A stretch of 64,000 nt of DNA from contig JANQLU010000047.1 of the NCBI GenBank assembly GCA_028280445.1, positions 1 through 64,000 on the forward strand, read 5' to 3'. The position numbers and the translations under genes were made by a program. Source of the DNA: Pirellulaceae bacterium. GTDB lineage: Bacteria > Planctomycetota > Planctomycetia > Pirellulales > Pirellulaceae. A model generated the notes under the pieces. It saw only the letters and a list, made by a program, of their open reading frames with translations. It did not search any database and was not told where the DNA came from. Positions within the stretch are counted from its first letter, which is position 1. Every line of letters starts with the position of its first letter. Positions 8,870 to 17,532 of this stretch are shown one piece after another.

Positions 8870-10303
8870 ATGCAAATCAGCCACTATTTTCGATTTTTGA
8901 TTCTTCTGTTTGTTGCATTCCAGTGGACCTCGGCCATTGTTGGTCAGGAAACAAAAAAACCAAACATCCTGTTCATTTTCGCTGACGATCAATGCTATGA
9001 AACGGTCAGAGCGTTTGGACACGAAAAAATTGAAACGCCGTCGCTCGACCAACTTGCCCGAAACGGAACGACATTCACCCACTGTTTTAATATGGGATCC
9101 TGGAGCGGTGCTGTGTGTGTGGCCAGTCGAATGATGTTGAACTCAGGCCGATTTGTCTGGCGCGCCCAACGCGTTTACAAAACCAGCGAAGCCGAACGAC
9201 AAGCTGGGCGATGGTGGAGCGAACATATGAAAGCGGGGGGCTACAAAACTTATTTCACTGGCAAATGGCATTGTCGCGCAAAGGCCGCATTGTCATTTGA
9301 TGTGGCGAAAAACGTGCGCGGTGGAATGCCGAATCAAACCCCCGAAGGATACAGTCGCCCCAAGGCGGATAAGTCAGATCCCTGGTCACCGTACGACCCC
9401 AAATTCGGAGGCTTTTGGAAAGGCGGCAAGCATTGGAGCGAAGTCGTCGCCGACGATGCCTTGGAATTTTTGGATAATTCCAAATCCGAGGACAAGCCGT
9501 TTTTCATGTACATCGCTTTCAATGCACCACACGATCCGCGGCAAAGTCCAAAAGAATACGTCGACAAATACCCCGTCGACAAAATAGAAATGCCCAAAAA
9601 TTTTCTTACCCTGTATCCGTACAAAGACAAAATTGGTTGCGGAAAAAATCTGCGCGACGAAAAACTTGCCATCTTTCCGCGGACCGAGCATGCGGTCAAA
9701 GTAAATCGTCAAGAATATTTCGCGATCATCAGCCACATGGATACGCAAATTGGCCGGATTCTTAAAAAACTTGAGCAGACCGGACAACGTGAAAACACTT
9801 GGATATTTTTTACCGCCGACCACGGTTTGGCATGTGGACAACACGGGTTGATGGGCAAACAAAATTTATATGACCACAGTGTTCGCGTGCCGTTTATGGT
9901 GGCTGGACCAGGTGTTGCCAAAAACAAAAAAATCAATGGCTCGATCTATTTGCAAGACGTGATGCCAACAACTTTGGAAATCGCCAAAGTGAAGAAGCCC
10001 AAACATGTCGAGTTCAATAGCATTTTGCCAATGTTGGCAGGAAAGAAGAGTCCGTATTCGTCAATCTACGGCGCCTACCTCAAACTGCAGCGCAGCATCC
10101 GAACTGACAAACACAAACTCATTTTGTATCCACAAGCTGGTGTGGCACGGCTGTATGATGTGCAAAACGATCCGCATGAAATGAACGATCTGGCCGCAAA
10201 ACCAGAGTCAAAACCTGTCATCAAAAAACTGTTTGCCAAATTGTTGGAGCAACAAAAAATGTTAGAGGATGATTTGGATTTGAAAGCGGTGTTTAAGTTT
10301 TAA
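8870..10303 (+). CDS. Secreted sulfatase
   Basis: 477 residues with a signal peptide (1-25, cleavage near VGQ). This is a type I sulfatase of the alkaline-phosphatase fold: the metal-binding NILFIFADDQ lies at residues 32-41, and the formylglycine segment is C83-V-A-S-R87, a C-x-A-x-R version of the usual C-x-P-x-R. Further motifs are TGKWH, a second metal site in FFTADHGLACGQHGLMGK, and NDPHEMNDL near the end. It probably removes sulfate esters from polysaccharides or small molecules outside the cytosol. Activity would need a formylglycine-generating enzyme encoded elsewhere. No partner glycosidase is adjacent. Confidence 0.92.
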   Translation: MQISHYFRFLILLFVAFQWTSAIVGQETKKPNILFIFADDQCYETVRAFGHEKIETPSLDQLARNGTTFTHCFNMGSWSGAVCVASRMMLNSGRFVWRAQRVYKTSEAERQAGRWWSEHMKAGGYKTYFTGKWHCRAKAALSFDVAKNVRGGMPNQTPEGYSRPKADKSDPWSPYDPKFGGFWKGGKHWSEVVADDALEFLDNSKSEDKPFFMYIAFNAPHDPRQSPKEYVDKYPVDKIEMPKNFLTLYPYKDKIGCGKNLRDEKLAIFPRTEHAVKVNRQEYFAIISHMDTQIGRILKKLEQTGQRENTWIFFTADHGLACGQHGLMGKQNLYDHSVRVPFMVAGPGVAKNKKINGSIYLQDVMPTTLEIAKVKKPKHVEFNSILPMLAGKKSPYSSIYGAYLKLQRSIRTDKHKLILYPQAGVARLYDVQNDPHEMNDLAAKPESKPVIKKLFAKLLEQQKMLEDDLDLKAVFKF

Positions 10304-10307
10304 TTGT

Positions 10308-10565
10308 TTTCAGGAGGGCGAGGCTCCTGCCGAGCCACGGCGCATTGTTTTGCATCGATTTGGGTGCCACTGGCCCCAGCCAGTGATTTCACTTGACATC
10401 TTGCAAAACAATTTAGTACCAAACTTTGGCTAAGCTCATAAACATGGCTCATTGCATTTTTCACTGGCAAAGCCAGTGGCACCCTCCGTGCTTCGTACCG
10501 GCGGCTAGCGCTTTGCCGCTTACGGGTTGCGGTAGCCCGCGGTTCGGCAGGAGCCTCGCCCTCCC
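10308..10565. repeat. Composite intergenic repeat, copy 1 of an inverted pair
   Basis: Modules in order: GGAGGGCGAGGCTCCTGCCG (translates as EGEAPAEP), CACTGGCCCCAGCCAGTG, a unique spacer with gctcataaacatggctc, CACTGGCAAAGCCAGTG, a CGGCGGCTAGCGC module, and an inverted GGCAGGAGCCTCGCCCTCCC. The whole block recurs in opposite orientation at 14719-14975. Confidence 0.9.
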
Positions 10566-10584
10566 GAACCTCGTCCCTCGTCCC

Positions 10585-11133
10585 TCACTTAATACGTTTG
10601 ATAATGTGCCAGCCGTACTTACTTTTTTTGGCATCGTAGACGGCCAAGCCGACCTGTCCAACTTTGAGTGGAAAACCGACATCGCCAAATGCGGGTACCA
10701 TGCCTGCTCGTTCATAGATTCGTTTCGCCCGATTACCTTTCACACCAAAATTAGCCATTTGATAAATTCCGGGGTGAGAATCGTCAGTGTTTTCTTTGAC
10801 CAATTTGTCGAAATCAGCACCTTTCTTTTTTGCTTCTTCAAGCAGTTTTTTGGCCAACGCTTCCGCTTCCTTTTTCGTACGAGTAATTCGTTTACCTGGC
10901 ACCGAGCCTTGGAACCCGATCAAAATATGCTGAACCGTAATGTAATTGGGCTCTTTTTGTTTTTTGGAATCTTTGTCCTGCGAACCTTTCTTCGTTTGCA
11001 CTTTGGATTTCGAGCCGGAGGCTTTGGTTTTTCCTTGTCCATGGACTTCGGAGACACAAAATAGACAGGCTAAGAGAGCTGGTAAAACAAGGCCAATACT
11101 TCTACGAACGGATCGGTTGCTATTCATCATCAT
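10585..11133 (-). CDS. Parvulin-type peptidyl-prolyl cis-trans isomerase, exported
   Basis: 182 residues from the first of three consecutive ATGs. The signal peptide runs to about residue 33 (CLFCVSEVHGQ) and is followed by a Lys/Ser-rich linker. The parvulin (PpiC) domain spans residues about 65-182, with VQHILIGF at its start and the closing KYGWHIIKRIK carrying the catalytic-fold histidine. It is expected to isomerise Xaa-Pro bonds in exported proteins. It is a minimal version without the SurA or PrsA chaperone domains. The stop codon sits beside the composite repeat. Confidence 0.88.
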   Translation of the reverse strand: MMMNSNRSVRRSIGLVLPALLACLFCVSEVHGQGKTKASGSKSKVQTKKGSQDKDSKKQKEPNYITVQHILIGFQGSVPGKRITRTKKEAEALAKKLLEEAKKKGADFDKLVKENTDDSHPGIYQMANFGVKGNRAKRIYERAGMVPAFGDVGFPLKVGQVGLAVYDAKKSKYGWHIIKRIK

Positions 11134-11411
11134 GGAACTCGACAGTTATCTAAGTTGGAGAAATTCCGGGACAGCGACAATTATCCGCTTTTGGGTCGAT
11201 ATTTTAAGCCCGAAACGGCTGTTTTCTGTCTTTTTGACACCTTCTGGGAACTTGCTGCGAAACACCTGGCTCAAAACCACTGAATAAAACGCATTTTTAT
11301 CAGAGCGAAAGTTTCTGAAGATATGTTGTTGGGTCCGCTCGATCGCAAGAAATGCGGTTGTTCGGCATCCTGTTAGACAAAGAAACTGCAACCATTATGG
11401 CGAGGGGAAAA

Positions 11412-12194
11412 ATGACTGGATTTCGTTGGACAAAATTGTTGGTACTCCAAAACGTGTCCCTGTGTTTGATTCTGATCGGCATCGGTACTCAGGTTTCGGG
11501 GCAATCGCCGTTCTATACGCCCTACTACAACAACCTCAATTATTCATATGGTTCGTCCTACAATTACAACAATCAGCGATTGGTGTGGAACGACCGCAAT
11601 CTGCAAAAAAAACTGGACCTGACTCGTACCCAGCGTCGCGATTTGTCGGAAATCAAAATTGACTACGAAGACGCTATCGAAGACTTGCAACAGGAAGCCA
11701 AAAAGTTGTCAGCAAAGCGCTATACGCGTAAAGAGAACGGTGGCTATACGCTCAATAAAGAGGTGCAGGATCAAATCACTCAAATTAACGCCCAGATGAA
11801 AGAAGTCACCAATGAATTCGTCGCCAAAGCCGATAAAATCCTGCTGCCTCATCAGCGCGAAACACAGAAACAAATTCGATTTTCACAAGTCATCGCACCG
11901 GGCTTCATCAAACAACTGACATCTGGCGCGCTCGATTCACACCTGGATATCTCGCCCGCCCAAAAAAAACAACTCAAAAAACTCAAGAAAGAGCTGGATA
12001 CCAAAATGAGAGAATCCATCGCCAAATTGATGGATGAAATCAAAGAAGAATTGGTTGACGAACTCGATCCGGCTCAACGACGGCGAGCGCGAGAAATTCT
12101 CAAAGAATATGAATATCGCAACAATCCCGCTTCGTTTTCAATCCTTCAGTACGAATCCTATTTCTTCAAGAAAAAGAAATCTGGCAAACGTTGA
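11412..12194 (+). CDS. Exported Spy/CpxP-like (LTXXQ) helical protein
   Basis: About 260 residues from the ATG at 11412, which has GAGGGG a few bases upstream; ATGs at 11352 and 11397 are in frame but less well placed. The signal peptide ends near TQVSGQ. A Tyr/Asn-rich segment follows, then long amphipathic helices with two LTXXQ-like turns (LDLTRTQRRDLSEIK and LDISPAQKKQLKKLKKEL). These motifs mark periplasmic Spy/CpxP-type proteins, which act as chaperones or stress sensors. Here the resemblance is in motif pattern only. It is divergent from the parvulin gene, so the two could share a regulatory region. Confidence 0.7.
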   Translation: MTGFRWTKLLVLQNVSLCLILIGIGTQVSGQSPFYTPYYNNLNYSYGSSYNYNNQRLVWNDRNLQKKLDLTRTQRRDLSEIKIDYEDAIEDLQQEAKKLSAKRYTRKENGGYTLNKEVQDQITQINAQMKEVTNEFVAKADKILLPHQRETQKQIRFSQVIAPGFIKQLTSGALDSHLDISPAQKKQLKKLKKELDTKMRESIAKLMDEIKEELVDELDPAQRRRAREILKEYEYRNNPASFSILQYESYFFKKKKSGKR

Positions 12195-12217
12195 TTTGTC
12201 GCTTGAGTTGACCAAGG

Positions 12218-12298
12218 TAGCATTGATCAAATCGGGAAGCTGTGAGTTTGAGCTGAGCGGCAAGGCGCTCATATTTAATCAACACTATCTAGCATCGG
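12218..12298. repeat. Shortened inverted copy of the 27.5 kb composite repeat
   Basis: The segment runs from gcattgatcaaatcgggaag to ttaatcaacactatct with a GAGCGGCAAGGCGCTC core. Read on the other strand it matches the outer parts of 27498-27616 but lacks most of that element's central hairpin. The gap 12195-12667 also holds a GGGCCGGTTCCCACCGGCC element at 12404-12425. No gene is seen in it. A GGTTCAAATTCC stretch near 12338 is not part of a tRNA. Confidence 0.75.
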
Positions 12299-12469
12299 CG
12301 TGCACTAAGGCCACTGAAAACAATTGGTCGAGGCCCGGTTCAAATTCCGCGCCTCGCTGGATTGAACGGCAAAGTTTTGTTTTGGTGCTAAAACGAATGC
12401 CAAGTAGGGCCGGTTCCCACCGGCCATTTTCTGCCGGGGGAATCCAACAAAAATTGTTAGGTTGAATCT

Positions 12470-12536
12470 TACGAGCACGAAGCGCCAGCGAGTGGTTTTG
12501 TGCGGTCAAACCACTCGCTGGCGCTTCGTGCTCGTA
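12470..12536. repeat. Long near-perfect hairpin (30-base arms)
   Basis: Arms at 12470-12499 and 12507-12536 are reverse complements with a loop of about 7 bases; the core is cacgaagcgccagcgagtgg. A second member of the family is at 19153-19219. No T-run follows, so it is not a canonical terminator. Confidence 0.9.
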
Positions 12537-12667
12537 TCAATCGCAACCGGCCCAGCAGCTGCGACTCAAAAAAAGCCGACTACCGCCTAGCGAAACGCTT
12601 TGACTTTGCAAGAATAAAGTCAATTCTCAACGATCACGCGTCAGCCCAGTAGAAACGGATTGATTAC

Positions 12668-14695
12668 ATGTCGACTTCGACCACATCGATTGAACTTACT
12701 TCGATTAACACCATACGCACCTTGGCCATGGACGCCGTCCAAAAAGCCAACAGTGGTCATCCTGGAACTCCGATGGCTTTGGCTCCCACGGCCTACACCT
12801 TGATGACCCGGCATCTAAAATACGACCCCAATCACCCCAACTGGATCGGGCGCGATCGGTTTGTTTTGTCTTGCGGACACGCATCGATGTTGCAGTACAG
12901 CATGATTCACCTGGGTGGCATCAAAAAAATCGGCGACGATGGCAAACCGACCTTCGATCCTGCCATTTCTTTGGACGACATCAAAAATTTTCGTCAATTC
13001 CATTCGCCCTGTGCCGGACATCCGGAATTTGGTTTTGCTGCGGGTATTGAAACGACGACTGGACCGTTGGGACAGGGAGTTGCCAACAGTGTGGGAATGG
13101 CAATCGCATCGAAGTTCTTGTCTTCACGATTCGACGCGGATTCCATTGGCACATTTGACTACAACGTTTACGCGTTGTGCAGCGACGGAGATTTGATGGA
13201 AGGCATCGGTTGCGAAGCGGCGTCGGTCGCGGGACATCTGAAATTGGACAACCTGTGCTGGATTTATGATGACAATCATATCACGATCGAGGGGCATACG
13301 GATCTGGCTTACACCGAGGATGTCGCTGCCAAATTCGAAGCGTTAGGTTGGAATTGTTTGACGATCGACGACGCTAACGATATCGAAGCCATCGACGCCG
13401 CGTTGACCGAATTCAAATTAACTCAAAACGCGCCGACGTTGATTATTTTGAAAAGCATCATCGGTTACGGGGCTCCCAACAAGCAAGACACGCACGACGC
13501 CCACGGCGCGCCGCTGGGAGCGGACGAAATTGCCGCCACGAAACAGTACTATGGATGGCCTGCCGAAGATTTTCTCGTTCCAACCGAGGTACTCGAACAT
13601 TTCGAAGAGACGTTTGGCAAAAGCGGTGCCGAGTCGTTTGACCAATGGAGCTCTCAGGTGACGGCCGAACAAACGCGTCTCATCGATCAGCTGCAATCTA
13701 AAACACTCCCGGAAAATTGGGATGCCGATATTCCAGAATTTCCAGCTGACGCAAAAGGGATGGCGACGCGCGGTTCGTCTGGCAAAGTTCTCAATGCCAT
13801 TGGGCCTCAGATTCCCTGGATGATCGGCGGCTCGGCAGATTTAGCCGGTTCGAACAAATCGAATTTGACCGCCGAGGAAAGCTTTTTGCCCGGACAATAT
13901 TCGGGGCGAAACATGCACTTTGGCGTCCGCGAACATTCGATGACGGCGATTTGCAACGGGATGTCGTTGGCTGGCCTGCGAGCTTATGGAGCCACATTTT
14001 TTGTCTTCACCGACTACATGCGGCCTGCGATCCGATTGGCGGCGCTGATGAAACAAAACGTGTTTTACATTTTGACCCATGACTCCATCGGTTTGGGAGA
14101 AGACGGGCCAACCCATCAACCAATCGAACACTTGGCCGCCTGTCGCGCGATCCCCGGATTGGCCGTCATTCGTCCCGCCGATGCTAACGAAGTGGCAATG
14201 GCTTACCGCTCGGCATTGGCGTCGACCGATCGACCGACTGCGTTAGTGCTGACTCGTCAAAACGTCCCTACACTCGACCGTTCCATTTACGCACCGGCCT
14301 CTGGGGCACTTCGCGGCGGCTACGTCTTGAAAGACGCCGACAATGCACAAGTGGTAATCATCGGAACGGGTAGCGAAATTGAAATTGCATTGGCAGCTGC
14401 CGAACAACTCGAATCACAAGGCATTGCAACCCGCGTAGTCAGCATGCCTTGTTGCGAAATTTTTGACGAGCAAGACGCAGCGTATCGCGACAGCGTGTTG
14501 CCGCCACAAATCACAGCGCGAGTTGCCGTCGAAGCGGGTATTCGTCAGGGATGGGACAAATACATCGGCCACACCGGCGGTTTTGTTGGCATGGAATCCT
14601 TTGGTGAGTCAGCACCGTTTGAAGAACTCTATCAGCATTTTGGCATCACGGCCGAAGCCGTTGTTGCCAAGGCAAAACGTGTGCTGAATTCATAG
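12668..14695 (+). CDS. tkt: Transketolase
   Basis: 675 residues, the usual full length. It transfers two-carbon ketol units in the pentose phosphate pathway using thiamine diphosphate. Visible signatures are SGHPGTPM at residues 29-36, TGPLGQG at 131-137, the ThDP/Mg-binding segment SDGDLMEG at 172-179, the second-half FGVREHSM and the THDSIGLGEDGPTHQP loop. Both Transket_pyr and C-terminal domains are complete. It is a single-gene unit bounded on both sides by repeat blocks, and no other pentose-phosphate gene is adjacent. Confidence 0.97.
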   Translation: MSTSTTSIELTSINTIRTLAMDAVQKANSGHPGTPMALAPTAYTLMTRHLKYDPNHPNWIGRDRFVLSCGHASMLQYSMIHLGGIKKIGDDGKPTFDPAISLDDIKNFRQFHSPCAGHPEFGFAAGIETTTGPLGQGVANSVGMAIASKFLSSRFDADSIGTFDYNVYALCSDGDLMEGIGCEAASVAGHLKLDNLCWIYDDNHITIEGHTDLAYTEDVAAKFEALGWNCLTIDDANDIEAIDAALTEFKLTQNAPTLIILKSIIGYGAPNKQDTHDAHGAPLGADEIAATKQYYGWPAEDFLVPTEVLEHFEETFGKSGAESFDQWSSQVTAEQTRLIDQLQSKTLPENWDADIPEFPADAKGMATRGSSGKVLNAIGPQIPWMIGGSADLAGSNKSNLTAEESFLPGQYSGRNMHFGVREHSMTAICNGMSLAGLRAYGATFFVFTDYMRPAIRLAALMKQNVFYILTHDSIGLGEDGPTHQPIEHLAACRAIPGLAVIRPADANEVAMAYRSALASTDRPTALVLTRQNVPTLDRSIYAPASGALRGGYVLKDADNAQVVIIGTGSEIEIALAAAEQLESQGIATRVVSMPCCEIFDEQDAAYRDSVLPPQITARVAVEAGIRQGWDKYIGHTGGFVGMESFGESAPFEELYQHFGITAEAVVAKAKRVLNS

Positions 14696-14718
14696 TTAGA
14701 TGTGGTTGCGATTAGTTG

Positions 14719-14975
14719 TTCGGGAGGGCGAGGCTCCTGCCGAGCCACGGGCAAAGCCACCCGTGAGCGGGCAAGACCCTAGCCGCCGGTACGAAGCACA
14801 GAGAGTGCCACTGGCTTTGCCAGTGCAAAAGCAATGAGCCATGTTTATGAGCTTAGCCAAAGCTTGGTATTAAATCGTTTTGCAAGATGTCAAGCGAAAT
14901 CACTGGCTGGGGCCAGTGACACCCAAATCGATGCAAAACAACGCGCCGTGGCTCGGCAGGAGCCTCGCCCTCCCG
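14719..14975. repeat. Composite intergenic repeat, copy 2 of an inverted pair
   Basis: Reverse-complement counterpart of 10308-10565, with the same module order read on the other strand and the same central spacer. It fills the space between tkt and the convergent kinase gene, ending 9 bp from the kinase stop. Confidence 0.9.
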
Positions 14976-14983
14976 GTACACGT

Positions 14984-16768
14984 CTAAAGCTTTTTCAATA
15001 ACGTCCGAGCACGTTGAACTTCGGTACTGGCCCACTCTTGATCGGCATAAAGTTTTACGATGGCCTTGCAAATCGCACGTGATTTTGGCCGATCGGCGTT
15101 TTGCAACATCGAAGCCTCGGAAAACGCTTCTCGAATCGTTGGCAAATATGCACTTTTTTGCTTGCTCGCGTCCAACTCAAACTTGACCAAAAAATGCTCC
15201 GCATGTTTCAGTGCGTTGGCGTCCGTTTTGTCGAGCTCTTCGGGTTTATTGCGTCGATTGCGGACTAGCTCACTGAGTTTGGCGTAACCCAACGGTAAAT
15301 TGTCGCCAGCTGCATCAATCGCTTCGAGAAATTGTTTTTGCGTCTGGGTCAAAGTGTCAGCACGCGGCCCATTGGCAACTTTGGTCAACACATTCCGATA
15401 ACGCATCGATTGGCCGACCAATTCGAGTTTCTGAATCTCTTCGGAACGTTTGTGATTCGGGTAATACTTGTTGAATTGCTCAATTTCCTCCATCACACGT
15501 GGGTAACTGCCCTCGGCACCATCAATGGCGGTCAATAATTTTTCCGCCGACGGTTTTTTGAAAGCGGCAAAATAAACACCAACGCCTCCACCGATCAGCA
15601 GCACGCCTAGCGCCAGGGCCAGCAACACTGTTCCTAGATTGTTCTCTTTACTTTTTGTCGTTTTCGGTTCGGCAACCTGTTTTCGAACCTGCGGCGTCAC
15701 CTGTTTGAAATAGTCCGTCTTGGCGCCCGCGAGAGTATCGGATGAATCGCCGGCATGCGTTGCCAGATTCTCTTCAGCTTGCAATCGCAACTCGTCTTCG
15801 GGAAAAGTACGATTTCCAAATGTTCGTGCAGCGGCACCGGCGGCTGTCGCGCGATTGCCATCGGATCCCAACGCATCGGTGTGTCCAGAAACGGTGTCCC
15901 CAGGCGATTTGTCGTTTTGCACGACCGCTGTTCTGGCCGACGCATCGTCTTTCAAATGTTCTTGGAGCTCTTCAAGCCGCAGTGTCAACGCGTGAGCCGT
16001 GGCGATTCGCCGTTGTGGATTTTTTTGCAGCAAATTATCAATGACGCGATCCAGCTCTTTGGGAACGCTCGGAACTACTTTGGAAATGCGTTCCAATTTG
16101 TGAGACGTGAACTTGGTTGCCAGATCCGCCAGGGTTTTGGCATGAAACGGCGGCTTGCCTGCCAACAACGTGTACATCACCGTACCCAGGCTATATAGAT
16201 CGGACCTGGCCGTCACCGCTTTTCCAGCGGCTTGCTCGGGCGCCATATAATCCATGGTGCCGAGAATGTTTCCTTCGCTGGTCAATTCGGATCCGCCAAA
16301 CGATTTCGCGATTCCAAAATCGGTGATTTTGACCGTACCGTTTTCCGTCCGCAATAAATTACCAGGTTTCAAATCGCGGTGGATGATGCCGCGGATGTGC
16401 GCGTGATGCAGACCCGCACAAATATCATGGGCGATGTGAATGATTTCGCGCCAGTCAAACGTCTTTCGTTTTTTTTGCTCAACATACAAACTGAGCCCTT
16501 CGACCAATTCCATCGCAAAGTACATCATCCCCTCTTCCTGGCCGAAACTGATGAGTTTGACAATGTTGGGGTGGTCCAATTGCATCAACGCCTGGATTTC
16601 GGATTCAAATCGCGCTCGAAAGTGATCATCCAAGGTAAAATTGGCTGACAGACACTTCACGGCCACCGATTCGCCGGTATCTTCGTGTTGCCCTTTGTAG
16701 ACCGTTCCCATTCCGCCACGACCGATGACTTCGAGTAATTCGTAGGGGCCGAGTCGTTGTAATGCCAT
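14984..16768 (-). CDS. Membrane-anchored Ser/Thr protein kinase
   Basis: 594 residues. The Hanks-type kinase domain covers residues 8-270: glycine loop IGRGGMGTVY, ATP-anchoring K38, catalytic HRDLKPGN (D132), metal-binding D150-F-G, and the APEQ activation-segment end. A low-complexity juxtamembrane region follows, then one transmembrane helix at about 379-402 and a 190-residue exterior domain of helices that resembles no sensor I know. All catalytic residues are present, so it should be active. This is the PknB-like layout common in planctomycetes. No cognate phosphatase is nearby. Confidence 0.92.
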   Translation of the reverse strand: MALQRLGPYELLEVIGRGGMGTVYKGQHEDTGESVAVKCLSANFTLDDHFRARFESEIQALMQLDHPNIVKLISFGQEEGMMYFAMELVEGLSLYVEQKKRKTFDWREIIHIAHDICAGLHHAHIRGIIHRDLKPGNLLRTENGTVKITDFGIAKSFGGSELTSEGNILGTMDYMAPEQAAGKAVTARSDLYSLGTVMYTLLAGKPPFHAKTLADLATKFTSHKLERISKVVPSVPKELDRVIDNLLQKNPQRRIATAHALTLRLEELQEHLKDDASARTAVVQNDKSPGDTVSGHTDALGSDGNRATAAGAAARTFGNRTFPEDELRLQAEENLATHAGDSSDTLAGAKTDYFKQVTPQVRKQVAEPKTTKSKENNLGTVLLALALGVLLIGGGVGVYFAAFKKPSAEKLLTAIDGAEGSYPRVMEEIEQFNKYYPNHKRSEEIQKLELVGQSMRYRNVLTKVANGPRADTLTQTQKQFLEAIDAAGDNLPLGYAKLSELVRNRRNKPEELDKTDANALKHAEHFLVKFELDASKQKSAYLPTIREAFSEASMLQNADRPKSRAICKAIVKLYADQEWASTEVQRARTLLKKL

Positions 16769-16919
16769 GGTTGTTCCAGTTCGCTATGATCAGAGGTAAC
16801 GAGGTGGTTTGTACTGGTGGGTCGTCACATTAGTTTAACTCGAACTGCGTTGTGAAAAAATGATCGTTAGCGAAATTGCAAACGATCCGAATCCGATTTG
16901 AATTCAACAAGGTATTTTT

Positions 16920-17435
16920 TTGGACCATAACACCGAACATCCCGCGACATTGTCGAGCGACGAATTGTCCAAACAGTGTCATTTTTCGACGACCCGCCGC
17001 GGTGGACCGGGGGGACAACATCGCAACAAGGTCGAATCGGCGGTGGTTGTTCAACATTTGCCGAGTAACGTCATTGCCGAAGCCAATGAACGACGCAGTC
17101 AGCGAGAAAATCGCACGGAAGCTGTTTTTCGATTGCGCGTCAATTTGGCGTTGGCCGTTCGAACTGAAAAAACCGTTGATGCCGACCGATCCCAGCAGTG
17201 GAATCAGCGCGTTGGCGGCGGAAAAATTTCAGTCGCCGTTGATCATGACGACTTTCCAGCTTTGTTGGCCGAAGCGCTCGACTGGATCGCTTTTTTTGAA
17301 TTCGACCTGAAACAGGCTTCGGAAAAACTCGGTCTTTCCACATCGCAACTTGTCAAGTTTTTGAAACTGGATAATCGAGGTATGAAACTGGTTAATACAG
17401 GTCGTGCAGAGCGAGGCATGCATCGACTGAAGTGA
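16920..17435 (+). CDS. Peptide chain release factor-like protein (GGQ domain only)
   Basis: 171 residues starting at a TTG; AAGG lies seven bases upstream and no ATG fits the frame. The conserved core TRRGGPGGQHRNKVES carries the GGQ tripeptide at 31-33 that triggers peptidyl-tRNA hydrolysis in class I release factors. The domains that read stop codons are absent, so this is a stand-alone hydrolase domain related to ArfB/RF-H types and perhaps acts in ribosome rescue. The C-terminal part (residues 115-171) looks helical and ends basic. It is divergent from the kinase and followed by an FAD enzyme 97 bp downstream. Confidence 0.85.
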   Translation: MDHNTEHPATLSSDELSKQCHFSTTRRGGPGGQHRNKVESAVVVQHLPSNVIAEANERRSQRENRTEAVFRLRVNLALAVRTEKTVDADRSQQWNQRVGGGKISVAVDHDDFPALLAEALDWIAFFEFDLKQASEKLGLSTSQLVKFLKLDNRGMKLVNTGRAERGMHRLK

Positions 17436-17532
17436 CAGCAATCGCAAACCGAGAATGTCGGATAGCTGTTGCCCGCGTCTAAGCGATTTGCAAAAAATGA
17501 TGACTTGAATGCGAAACGAAAGGACTCGTAAG

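Noticed and set aside
12330..12360. GGTTCAAATTCC resembling a tRNA T-loop
   Set aside because: The neighbouring bases do not form a five-base T-stem, and no acceptor or anticodon arm can be folded around it.
10308..14975. A composite transposon bounded by inverted repeats
   Set aside because: No transposase is present and the enclosed genes (transketolase, parvulin) are ordinary chromosomal genes; the blocks look like recombination-prone repeats rather than mobile-element ends.
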